Positions 1 through 5,789 of a DNA stretch of 10,169 nt are shown piece after piece (positions within the stretch are counted from its first letter, which is position 1; each line of letters starts with the position of its first letter). This stretch comes from an uncultured Kangiella sp. (lineage in GTDB: Bacteria > Pseudomonadota > Gammaproteobacteria > Enterobacterales > DSM-103792). Location: the NCBI GenBank assembly GCA_946481205.1, contig CAMLNB010000128.1, forward strand, positions 1 through 10,169. The letters are read 5' to 3'. The notes below the pieces were generated by a model. The model ran no database searches and had not been told where the DNA came from. It saw only the letters and a list, made by a program, of their open reading frames with translations. The translations under genes were made by a program, and so were the position numbers.

Positions 1-285
1 CGTCAGATCGGCACCCGGCGCGCACTCGGCGCCAGCCAGACCGATATCCTGCGCTACTTCCTGACCGAGAACGGCATGATCACGACCGCTGGTATTTTGT
101 TAGGTGTTGGTTTGAGCATCGGCCTGAACATGTGGCTCGTTGACACTTACTCGCTGGAAAAGCTGGATTGGTTCTACCTGCCGTTCGGCATGGTGTTTGT
201 CTGGTTGCTCGGCTTTGTCGCGGTGCTGGCACCGGCACTGAAAGCAGCGCGGATTGCCCCGGCGATTGCGACCCGCTCGGCCTGA
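1..285 (+). CDS. ABC transporter permease, MacB/FtsX type (3' end only)
   Basis: The gene enters from the left edge in frame 1, and only its last 94 codons are visible, ending in TGA. The fragment opens with RQIGTRRALGAS and continues with DILRYFLTEN. This is the hallmark cytoplasmic coupling segment of MacB/FtsX-type permeases (consensus roughly REIGxRRALGA...DILxQFLxEA), just before the penultimate membrane helix. Two hydrophobic stretches follow, one around the residues encoded at 82-147 and one at about 175-240. The tail, LKAARIAPAIATRSA, matches the usual 'AARxxPxxALR' ending of the family. Such permeases work with an ABC ATPase in lipoprotein release, peptide or antibiotic export, or cell-envelope functions. 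The substrate cannot be told from this fragment. A strong terminator follows 58 bases downstream, so this is the last gene of its transcript. Confidence 0.88.
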   Translation, partial: RQIGTRRALGASQTDILRYFLTENGMITTAGILLGVGLSIGLNMWLVDTYSLEKLDWFYLPFGMVFVWLLGFVAVLAPALKAARIAPAIATRSA

Positions 286-303
286 GATCCCTTTGGTCCC
301 TGG

Positions 304-333
304 CGCCAGCGCTCACCGACAGGAACGCTGGCG
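304..333 (+). other. GC-rich hairpin in the 3' UTR of the permease gene
   Basis: A perfect 8-bp inverted repeat (CGCCAGCG at 304-311 and CGCTGGCG at 326-333) encloses a 14-nt loop. There is no T-tract after it, so it is not an intrinsic terminator by itself. It sits 10 bases before the UUCG terminator and may stabilise the transcript 3' end. That role is inference. Confidence 0.45.
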
Positions 334-342
334 TATTGCCCC

Positions 343-369
343 TGGGCTGACTTCGGTCAGCCCATTTTT
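343..369 (+). terminator. Intrinsic terminator with UUCG tetraloop
   Basis: A perfect 9-bp stem (TGGGCTGAC at 343-351 and GTCAGCCCA at 356-364) is capped by TTCG, the very stable cUUCGg tetraloop. It is followed directly by TTTTT (365-369). It closes the permease transcript on the + strand. Confidence 0.9.
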
Positions 370-393
370 CTTGCTGGGCAACATGTCTTGGCG

Positions 394-425
394 AAAAAAA
401 AGCTGCGTGTTGCGCAGCTTTTTTT
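394..425. terminator. Bidirectional intrinsic terminator between the permease gene and pilU
   Basis: A 7-bp core stem (AGCTGCG at 401-407 and CGCAGCT at 413-419) has a 5-nt loop. It is flanked by eight A on the left (394-401) and seven T on the right (419-425), so the A and T tracts extend the pairing. Read on the minus strand, the left A-run becomes the U-tract, placing a terminator about 30 bases after the pilU stop. Read on the plus strand, it backs up the UUCG terminator. The symmetric form suits convergent genes. Confidence 0.88.
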
Positions 426-444
426 CTACTTGTTTTTCTACTTG
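421..444. repeat. 12-bp perfect tandem duplication
   Basis: The 12-mer TTTTTCTACTTG occurs twice without a gap, at 421-432 and 433-444. The first copy starts inside the T-tract of the bidirectional terminator. This looks like a small slippage or duplication event in the pilU 3' flank. Confidence 0.85.
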
Positions 445-457
445 CCGGTTCTGGCAA

Positions 458-1591
458 TCAGAGTCGACGCGCTCCGCCGCGGCCTTCCAGCTGCAACCCA
501 CCCGGTTGTTCGGCATCGTGACCGACTTCGCCACTGTCGAGCTTGATCAGCAAACGCAGGTCGTTGGCCGAGTCGGCATGGTGCAGCGCATCTTCATAGG
601 TAATCTCGCCCGCTTTGAACAGCTTGAACAAGGCCTGATCGAACGTCTGCATGCCAAGCTCGTTGGAGCGCTTCATCACTTCCTTCAGCAAGTGCACTTC
701 GCCCTTGCGGATGTGATCGGAGATCAGTGGTGTACCGAGCAGCACTTCAATGGCGGCGCGGCGACCGGTGCCGTCCGGCGTCGGGATCAGTTGCTGGGCA
801 ACAATGCCTTTGAGGTTCAACGACAGATCCAGCAACACCTGGTTGTGCTTCTCTTTCGGGAAGAAGTGCAGGATGCGATCGAGCGCCTGGTTGGCGTTGT
901 TGGCGTGCAAGGTACACAGCGCCAAGTGACCGGTTTCAGCGAAGGCGACCGCGTAATCCATCGTTTCGGCAGAACGGACTTCGCCAATCAGGATCACGTC
1001 CGGTGCTTGCCGCAAGGTGTTCTTCAGCGCCACCTCGAACGAGTCGGTATCGATGCCGACTTCGCGCTGGGTCACGATGCATTTTTCGTGGTTATGGATG
1101 AATTCGATCGGATCTTCGATAGTGATAATGTGGCCGGTGGTGTTGCGGTTGCGGTAGCCGATCATCGCCGCCAGCGAGGTCGATTTACCGGTACCGGTGG
1201 CACCGACGAAAATCACCAGACCACGCTTGGTCATTGCCAGCTGCTTCAGCACTTCCGGCAGCTTCAATTGTTCCAGCGTCGGGATGGTGGTTTCGATACG
1301 GCGCAGCACCATGCCGACATGGTTGCGCTGCTGGAATGCGCTGACCCGGAACCGGCCGACGCCGCTCGCCGAGATCGCGAAGTTGCATTCCTTGGTCCGG
1401 GCAAAATCGCGCCGCTGTTCTTCATTCATGATCGACAGCACGACTTCGCGGGCTTTTTCCGGCGACAGCTCTTTCTGGGTGACCGGCACCACCTTGCCGT
1501 TGATTTTCATGCACGGCGGCACACCAGACGTGATGAACAAGTCTGAGGCTTTCTTGCTGACCATGAATTTCAGCAGGCCTTCAAAATCCAT
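458..1591 (-). CDS. pilU: PilU, type IV pilus retraction ATPase (PilT-dependent)
   Basis: The protein has 377 residues, the usual size for PilU (about 380). It is a hexameric secretion-type ATPase at the cytoplasmic base of the type IV pilus and helps PilT depolymerise the pilus. Domains in order: an N-terminal PAS-like region with 'SDLFITSGVPP' at 17-27; Walker A GATGTGKS at 130-137; Asp box IITIEDPIEF at 155-164; Walker B DVILIGEVRS at 198-207 with the glutamate at 204; His box TGHLALCTLHANNA at 220-233. PilU rather than PilT is indicated by GATGTGKS in place of GPTGSGKS, by LISDHIRKGE at 289-298 where PilT has AIRNLIRE, and by a longer C-terminal tail (about 350-377) rich in Gly, Glu and Arg. 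The start at MDFEGLLKFM is supported by a good Shine-Dalgarno 8 nt upstream. It lies downstream of pilT in the same direction, across a 218-bp gap, and ends at the bidirectional terminator. Confidence 0.96.
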   Translation of the reverse strand: MDFEGLLKFMVSKKASDLFITSGVPPCMKINGKVVPVTQKELSPEKAREVVLSIMNEEQRRDFARTKECNFAISASGVGRFRVSAFQQRNHVGMVLRRIETTIPTLEQLKLPEVLKQLAMTKRGLVIFVGATGTGKSTSLAAMIGYRNRNTTGHIITIEDPIEFIHNHEKCIVTQREVGIDTDSFEVALKNTLRQAPDVILIGEVRSAETMDYAVAFAETGHLALCTLHANNANQALDRILHFFPKEKHNQVLLDLSLNLKGIVAQQLIPTPDGTGRRAAIEVLLGTPLISDHIRKGEVHLLKEVMKRSNELGMQTFDQALFKLFKAGEITYEDALHHADSANDLRLLIKLDSGEVGHDAEQPGGLQLEGRGGARRL

Positions 1592-1599
1592 CGCAACAT

Positions 1600-1604
1600 C
1601 CTCC
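1600..1604 (-). promoter_or_regulatory. Shine-Dalgarno of pilU
   Basis: On the minus strand GGAGG lies 8 nt before the ATG at 1591. It is one of the two strongest ribosome binding sites in the window and fixes the pilU start. Confidence 0.8.
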
Positions 1605-1685
1605 GGGTTTCATGTTGCCGGCGGGTTCCGGCCCATGACCACCTTTTACTCATGCTAATGCGGGAACTGCCCCGACTCAGCGTTC

Positions 1686-1792
1686 GTCTCCAAGGAGACA
1701 AAGGCCGGCAGTGTAGCGCCGGCCATTCCACCACTGCCGGCTGACGGCCGGGCTTGCGAACCGGTTCTCAGTCCAAGCCGTTCGTCCGTCAG
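1686..1792. other. Cluster of three inverted repeats in the pilT-pilU gap
   Basis: The non-coding gap of 218 bp (1592-1809) between pilT and pilU contains three inverted repeats. The first is GTCTC-N4-GAGAC at 1686-1699. The second is a perfect 10-bp pair, GCCGGCAGTG at 1704-1713 and CACTGCCGGC at 1732-1741, with an 18-nt loop that itself holds GCCGGC. The third is a 7-bp pair, CTGACGG at 1741-1747 and CCGTCAG at 1786-1792. None has a T-tract in the pilT direction, so they do not read as simple terminators. Possible roles are partial attenuation, mRNA processing, or transcript protection that sets the PilT:PilU ratio. No clear sigma-70 promoter for pilU was found here. Confidence 0.5.
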
Positions 1793-1809
1793 CACCAACC
1801 GTACCGAGC

Positions 1810-2844
1810 TTAAAAGTCTTCTTTGCTTTTGGCTTTTTCGCGGGCGTCTTGCCGTGTGATCAGACCTTTCTGGATCAGTTCTTTCAGCGTCTGATCCAGC
1901 GTCTGCATGCCGAATTGGGCACCGGTCTGGATCGAGCTGTACATCTGGGCGACTTTGTCTTCGCGGATCAGGTTACGGATCGCCGGGGTACCAATCATGA
2001 TCTCGTGCGCGGCAACCCGGCCACCGCCGATTTTCTTCAGCAGCGTCTGCGAAATAACCGCCTGCAGCGATTCCGACAACATTGAGCGGACCATCTGCTT
2101 TTCCGCCGCCGGGAACACGTCGATGACCCGGTCGATGGTTTTTGCCGCGGAGGTCGTGTGCAGCGTACCGAACACCAAGTGACCAGTTTCCGCTGCCGTC
2201 AGCGCCAGGCGGATGGTTTCCAGGTCGCGCATTTCACCGACCAGAATGATGTCCGGGTCTTCCCGCAGCGCCGAGCGCAGCGCTTCGTTGAAGCCGAGCG
2301 TGTCACGGTGCACTTCGCGTTGGTTGACCAGGCACTTCTTCGATTCGTGAACGAATTCGATGGGATCTTCGATGGTCAGAATATGGTCGTATTTGTTGTC
2401 GTTGACGTAGTTGATCATCGCCGCCAGCGTGGTCGATTTGCCGGAACCGGTTGGTCCGGTCACCAGCACGAGGCCGCGCGGCTTCATTGACACTTCTTTG
2501 AAAATCGCCGGGGCGTTCAGCTCTTCCAGCGTCAGCACTTGCGACGGAATGGTCCGGAACACCGCACCGGAGCCACGGTTCTGGTTGAAGGCGTTGACCC
2601 GGAAGCGGGCGACACCGGGCAACTCGAACGAAAAGTCGGTTTCCAGGAACTCTTCGTAATCCTTGCGCTGCTTGTCGTTCATGATGTCATAGACGAGACT
2701 ATGCACCATCTTGTGATCCAGCGGCGGCACGTTGATCCGGCGCACGTCGCCATCGACGCGGATCATCGGCGGCAGGCCGGCGGACAAGTGCAAGTCGGAA
2801 GCGCGGTTTTTTACGCTGAAGGCGAGCAGTTCGGTGATATCCAT
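1810..2844 (-). CDS. pilT: PilT, type IV pilus retraction ATPase
   Basis: PilT is the hexameric motor that powers type IV pilus retraction, hence twitching motility, surface sensing and DNA uptake. It acts in the cytoplasm at the PilC platform. I start it at ATG 2844 (MDITELLAF), giving 344 residues, the length of Pseudomonas PilT as I recall it. An in-frame TTG at 2856 would add only four residues. Visible motifs: 'SDLHLSAGLPPMIRVDGDVR' at 16-35; Walker A GPTGSGKS at 130-137; Asp box ILTIEDPIEF; Walker B PDIILVGEMRD at 197-207 with catalytic Glu204; His box TGHLVFGTLHTTSA at 220-233 with His222 and His229; and AIRNLIRE at 288-295, the C-terminal motif known to be needed for retraction. All key residues are intact. 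The SD is weak (GGAA about 9 nt upstream). It is divergent from yggS and upstream of pilU. Confidence 0.98.
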   Translation of the reverse strand: MDITELLAFSVKNRASDLHLSAGLPPMIRVDGDVRRINVPPLDHKMVHSLVYDIMNDKQRKDYEEFLETDFSFELPGVARFRVNAFNQNRGSGAVFRTIPSQVLTLEELNAPAIFKEVSMKPRGLVLVTGPTGSGKSTTLAAMINYVNDNKYDHILTIEDPIEFVHESKKCLVNQREVHRDTLGFNEALRSALREDPDIILVGEMRDLETIRLALTAAETGHLVFGTLHTTSAAKTIDRVIDVFPAAEKQMVRSMLSESLQAVISQTLLKKIGGGRVAAHEIMIGTPAIRNLIREDKVAQMYSSIQTGAQFGMQTLDQTLKELIQKGLITRQDAREKAKSKEDF

Positions 2845-2862
2845 CGACAGTTCCAAGCCTTA

Positions 2863-2891
2863 TTGATCGGGCCCAGCAAGGGCCTTGTTAT
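2863..2891 (+). promoter_or_regulatory. Candidate sigma-70 promoter of the yggS cluster
   Basis: TTGATC (2863-2868), a 17-bp spacer and TGTTAT (2886-2891) give four of six consensus matches in each box. This predicts a start of transcription near 2898 and a leader of about 25 nt before the yggS ATG. The call is by eye only. Confidence 0.4.
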
Positions 2892-2916
2892 GGATTGCAA
2901 ACTCAGTGGATCACAA
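2887..2916 (-). promoter_or_regulatory. Candidate promoter of pilT, overlapping the yggS promoter
   Basis: On the minus strand TTGTGA (2916-2911), an 18-bp spacer and CATAAC (2892-2887) give four of six matches in each box. The -10 box lies on the same bases as the -10 proposed for yggS on the other strand, so the two promoters may compete. The call is by eye and weak. Confidence 0.3.
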
Positions 2917-2922
2917 TAGCGC

Positions 2923-3615
2923 ATGACTGCCTCTTTGGCATCCCGTCTGACCGAGCTTCAGCAGCGCATCACAAACGCCGCCCGGGCTGCTGGTCGCGAA
3001 CCGACCCGTATTCGGTTGCTCGCGGTCAGCAAAACCCAGCCGGCGGACGTGGTGCGCGCCGCCTATGACGCCGGCCTGCGCGCCTTTGGCGAAAATTACG
3101 TCCAGGAAGCACTGACCAAGCAAGCGCAGTTGCCCGCTGATATCGAATGGCATTGCATCGGCCCGTTGCAGAGCAACAAGAGCAAGCCGGTGGCCGAGCA
3201 CTTTGCCTGGTGCCAGAGCGTCGACAGCCTGAAGTTGGCCGAACGGCTGGCCCGGCAACGACCGGCCGGCATGGCACCGCTGAATGTCTGCATCCAGCTG
3301 AAAATCGGCGACGAAGACAGCAAGAGCGGCATCGCCCCCGGCGAGGCGCCGGCTTTGGCCGATGCCATTGCCGCGCTGCCGGCGCTGCGGCTGCGCGGCG
3401 TCATGACCATCCCGCCACCGAGCGAGGATCTGGCGCAGCAGCGACGCTGGTTTGCCGAAGCGCGGGGGTGTTACGAGCAATTGCAGCGCCGGCATCCCGG
3501 GCTCGATACCCTGTCGATGGGCATGTCGGCCGATCTGGAGGCGGCCATTGCCGAAGGCAGCACCCTGATCAGGGTCGGCACCGCCTTGTTCGGCGCCCGG
3601 CCAGCGAAGACCTAA
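2923..3615 (+). CDS. yggS: YggS/PROSC family PLP homeostasis protein
   Basis: This 230-residue protein has the usual family length (about 230). YggS (PLPBP in humans) is a single-domain alanine-racemase-like TIM barrel. It binds pyridoxal 5'-phosphate and keeps free PLP and amino-acid pools balanced; no enzymatic reaction is established. Motifs: LLAVSKTQP at 32-40, where Lys37 is the expected Schiff-base lysine; FGENYVQE at 55-62; WHCIGPLQSNKSK at 76-88; DSKSGI at 132-137; RGVMTIP at 158-164; and the phosphate-binding C-terminal region from LSMGMSADLEAAI (197-209) to IRVGTALFG (216-224). The ATG at 2923 gives a standard N-terminus, but there is no good Shine-Dalgarno (only GGA 12 nt upstream). 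It is the first gene of the + strand cluster, divergent from pilT, and sits before proC as in many gammaproteobacteria. Confidence 0.96.
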   Translation: MTASLASRLTELQQRITNAARAAGREPTRIRLLAVSKTQPADVVRAAYDAGLRAFGENYVQEALTKQAQLPADIEWHCIGPLQSNKSKPVAEHFAWCQSVDSLKLAERLARQRPAGMAPLNVCIQLKIGDEDSKSGIAPGEAPALADAIAALPALRLRGVMTIPPPSEDLAQQRRWFAEARGCYEQLQRRHPGLDTLSMGMSADLEAAIAEGSTLIRVGTALFGARPAKT

Positions 3616-3716
3616 GCCGGTCATGACACGCCGTTTCAACGCACTGCCGATCACCGTTTCGGCATTTTGCTTTTCGATAGCCGCCCAGCAGGATCTTGTG
3701 CTGGCGCCATGATCAC

Positions 3717-3734
3717 GGCGGGTAATGACCCGCC
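3717..3734 (+). other. Hairpin in the proC leader
   Basis: A perfect 7-bp stem (GGCGGGT at 3717-3723 and ACCCGCC at 3728-3734) has the tetraloop AATG and ends 19 bases before the preferred proC ATG at 3754. There is no T-tract. It could affect translation of proC, or it may be a chance feature of GC-rich DNA. If proC started at 3709 it would be coding. Confidence 0.4.
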
Positions 3735-3753
3735 CTACACGAGTACCGATGCG

Positions 3754-4599
3754 ATGATCGCTTCTGCTTCCGCGACCGACTTGACTGGGTTGCGTATCAC
3801 GATTCTCGGCTGCGGCAGCCTGGGCGAAAGCCTGCTGGCCGGCCTGCTGAAGAAAGGCCAGGCGCCAAGTCTGCTTTCCGCAAGTAGCCGCCGCATCGAG
3901 CGGCAGCAAGCACTTACCTCCCAATACGGCATCGAGGCCTCCGCCGATAACCGTGCGCTGGCCGCTGCGGCCGATATCGTCGTGCTGGCGGTCAAGCCAA
4001 AGCAGATGGCCGATTGCTGCCGCGAGCTGGCGACCATCTCTCTCGCTGGCAAGCTGATCATCTCGGTCGCGGCGGGCATCCGCACCGAGCAGCTGCAGCG
4101 CTGGCTGGGCCAGCCGGTCGCGCTGATCCGCAGCATGCCGAACACGCCTGCCGCGATAGGTTTGGCCGCCACCGGGCTGTTCGCCGCCGGAGTGAGTGCT
4201 CAGCAATGCTCGCTGACCGAGCAGCTGTTCAGCGCCATCGGCCAATCGGCCTGGCTGAACGATGAAGCGCTGATGGATCTGGTCACCGCCGTTGCCGGTT
4301 CCGGCCCGGCGTATTACTTCGCGATCATGGAAGCCTTGGTCGCCAGCGCCGTTGCCCAAGGCATGGACCCGGCCACGGCCGATTTGCTGGTCCGCCAGAC
4401 TGCGGTCGGCGCCTGCCAGCTCGCTGCGCAAACCGATGCGCCGACGCTGGCTGAACTGCGCCAACGGGTGACGTCACCGGGCGGCACCACCGAGGCAGCA
4501 TTGCGGACATTGGCCGGCCGGGATCTGGCTGGCATCATGGACGCTGCCCTGAAAGCGGCGGTGGCCCGTGGCCGAGAGCTGGCAGCCGCCAGTGACTGA
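3754..4599 (+). CDS. proC: Pyrroline-5-carboxylate reductase
   Basis: ProC catalyses the last step of proline synthesis: reduction of 1-pyrroline-5-carboxylate to L-proline with NAD(P)H, in the cytoplasm. With the ATG at 3754 the protein has 281 residues, close to the usual 270-280. The N-terminal Rossmann fold has ITILGCGSLGES (GxGxxG at 19-24; the common N-M pair is S-L here), then AVKPKQM at 79-85 and SMPNTP at 127-132. The C-terminal dimerisation and active-site half has VAGSGPAYYF (about 180-189) and the P5CR signature VTSPGGTTEAAL at 239-250. The open frame reaches back to 3667 with an ATG at 3709. I prefer 3754 because it leaves a normal short lead-in to the Rossmann strand and has GAG 10 nt upstream. 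The 138-bp gap after yggS holds a hairpin but no clear terminator, so co-transcription is plausible. Confidence 0.95.
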   Translation: MIASASATDLTGLRITILGCGSLGESLLAGLLKKGQAPSLLSASSRRIERQQALTSQYGIEASADNRALAAAADIVVLAVKPKQMADCCRELATISLAGKLIISVAAGIRTEQLQRWLGQPVALIRSMPNTPAAIGLAATGLFAAGVSAQQCSLTEQLFSAIGQSAWLNDEALMDLVTAVAGSGPAYYFAIMEALVASAVAQGMDPATADLLVRQTAVGACQLAAQTDAPTLAELRQRVTSPGGTTEAALRTLAGRDLAGIMDAALKAAVARGRELAAASD

Positions 4600-4656
4600 G
4601 CGGCGCGGTTGACGCGCTTAACCTTCCGTTTTCCCCCGACTCCCGAGTGCTGACTG

Positions 4657-5208
4657 ATGAGCCCGCTGCAGATCCTGGCGTTTCTGTTCAACTTGTTCAT
4701 TTACGTGGTGTTGCTGCGTTTCCTGCTGCAGCTGGTCCGGGCCGATTTCTACAACCCGCTGTCGCAGTTCGTGGTCAAGGTCACCCAGCCGATTCTGAAG
4801 CCGCTGCGCCGGGTCATACCCGGTATCGGCGGGCTGGATGTGGCGTCCTTGCTGCTGGCGTTAGCGTTGGTGGCATTGCGCAACTGGTTGTTCGGCACCA
4901 GCTGGATGGTCGCGCAGCTCGGCTTTGTCTTGGCGCTGCCATTTGATCTGACCTTGCTGATCATCGATCTGCTGATCGTCATGCTGATCGGCCGGATGAT
5001 CCTGTCCTGGGTCGACCCGTATGGCAGCAACCCGTTGCAACGGCCGATGCTGCAGCTGACCGAGCCGATGATTCGGCCGTTTCGCCGGGTGATTCAGCCT
5101 ATCGGGGGTTTCGATTTGGCGCCGCTGTTCGCGCTGCTGACGCTGTATCTGCTGATTTGGGTCGTCAACAGCCTGCCGTACTGGCTGCGCAGCCTGATCG
5201 GTAGTTGA
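4657..5208 (+). CDS. yggT: YggT family integral membrane protein
   Basis: This 183-residue, strongly hydrophobic protein is made of two YggT repeats. The first has LRFLLQLVRADFYNPLSQ and then VTQPILKPLRRVIPGIGGLD (about 20-61). The second has RMILSWVDPYGSNPLQRPML and then LTEPMIRPFRRVIQPIGGFD (about 113-153). Each copy starts in a membrane helix and ends with a P-[IM]-[LI]-[KR]-P-[LF]-R-R-V-I amphipathic segment. About four membrane segments are visible: 5-25, 62-78, 86-118 (probably broken) and 154-172. Family function is poorly defined. Members have been linked to osmotic shock or ion homeostasis, and relatives in plastids (CCB3/YLMG) to membrane protein assembly and nucleoid distribution. 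It follows proC after 57 bp, with a weak SD (GAG 9 nt upstream), and is probably in the same operon. Inner-membrane location is inferred. Confidence 0.94.
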   Translation: MSPLQILAFLFNLFIYVVLLRFLLQLVRADFYNPLSQFVVKVTQPILKPLRRVIPGIGGLDVASLLLALALVALRNWLFGTSWMVAQLGFVLALPFDLTLLIIDLLIVMLIGRMILSWVDPYGSNPLQRPMLQLTEPMIRPFRRVIQPIGGFDLAPLFALLTLYLLIWVVNSLPYWLRSLIGS

Positions 5209-5232
5209 AGATCGGTACACGAAGCTCAACGA

Positions 5233-5502
5233 ATGAAGCTCGCCGTTCACGTCCAACCCCGGGCCAGCCGCAACGCCGTGCTTGGCTGGCATGGTGAGGG
5301 TCCGGATCTCGCGCTCAAGATTGCGCTGACGGCACCGCCGGTCGACGGCGCCGCCAATGCCGCCCTGACAGCCTTCCTCGCCGAATATTTCGGCCTAAAA
5401 CGCAGTCAAGTTCGGCTACTGCATGGCGACAGCAGCCGGCACAAGCTGCTCGAACTGGCCGGTGACGACGCAGCATTGCTCGCCCGACTGCCGGCCCGTT
5501 GA
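5233..5502 (+). CDS. yggU: YggU family protein (DUF167)
   Basis: This small cytoplasmic protein has 89 residues, in line with the family's roughly 95. DUF167 motifs are complete: VQPRASRNAV at 7-16, then LKIALTAPPVDGAANAAL (about 28-45) with the invariant PPVDGAAN, FLAEYFGLKRSQV, and GDSSRHKLLEL. The molecular function is unknown. The fold is a small alpha/beta domain, and genes of this family commonly follow yggT, as here. The ATG at 5233 is 24 bp after the yggT stop, with GAAG 8 nt upstream as a weak SD. It appears to be the last gene of the yggS-proC-yggT-yggU cluster, although no clean terminator follows. Confidence 0.93.
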   Translation: MKLAVHVQPRASRNAVLGWHGEGPDLALKIALTAPPVDGAANAALTAFLAEYFGLKRSQVRLLHGDSSRHKLLELAGDDAALLARLPAR

Positions 5503-5714
5503 GCGAAAGCCTCAGTCAGACCTTCTCCGAAAAGAAATAAATCGGAACTACAAAAGACTACAGACGGCATGTGACGGAGTTGGCATTATCAGCGCTCAGT
5601 TTTTGCCCGGGATCGGGCAAGTTGTACCTGATCGCAGACTGCGAACCAGCTGTGGCGGGGCTTTGATATGACCCACCGGCGTCAGGCCGCCGACCAAAGG
5701 CGGCCTATGCCTGT
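5503..5714. other. Non-coding gap with AT-rich patch and two hairpins
   Basis: The stretch between yggU and the dynamin-like gene carries no convincing coding frame. At about 5525-5560 the base composition drops to clearly AT-rich. A perfect 7-bp hairpin, TTGCCCG at 5603-5609 and CGGGCAA at 5614-5620 with loop GGAT, follows. A perfect 8-bp hairpin, AGGCCGCC at 5684-5691 and GGCGGCCT at 5699-5706 with a 7-nt loop, lies near the end. Neither has a T-tract after it, so termination of the yggU transcript here is uncertain. A small RNA or a factor-dependent terminator is possible but unproven. Confidence 0.45.
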
Positions 5715-5742
5715 TTGCAATAACCGGGACGATGGGTACACT
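5715..5742 (+). promoter_or_regulatory. Candidate sigma-70 promoter of the dynamin-like gene
   Basis: TTGCAA (5715-5720), a 16-bp spacer and TACACT (5737-5742) give four of six matches in each box. The predicted transcription start near 5749 lies before the ATG at 5790 but after the alternative TTG at 5745, which supports the ATG as the true start. Confidence 0.45.
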
Positions 5743-5789
5743 TTTTGACCATTAGCCTGAAAAGGCCGTCCACAGCTTATGGAACCCTC

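Noticed and set aside
254..1546. Long open frame on the + strand opposite pilU
   Set aside because: It is the antisense shadow of pilU, made open by GC-rich codon use. Its product is rich in His, Gln and Arg with no recognisable family, while the minus strand encodes a full PilU.
2911..4464. Open frame of over 500 codons on the - strand opposite yggS and proC
   Set aside because: It spans two unrelated real genes and the gap between them, and its translation is low-complexity Ala/Gly/Arg/Gln sequence without domains. It is an antisense shadow.
4808..4826. CCGGGT-CAT-ACCCGG palindrome, similar in form to the proC leader hairpin
   Set aside because: It lies inside the conserved yggT coding repeat (RRVIPGIGG), so the protein sequence explains it. 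It was not taken as a regulatory repeat.
4716..5115. Internal duplication within yggT
   Set aside because: The two-repeat layout is the normal architecture of gammaproteobacterial YggT, so it is not a novel event.
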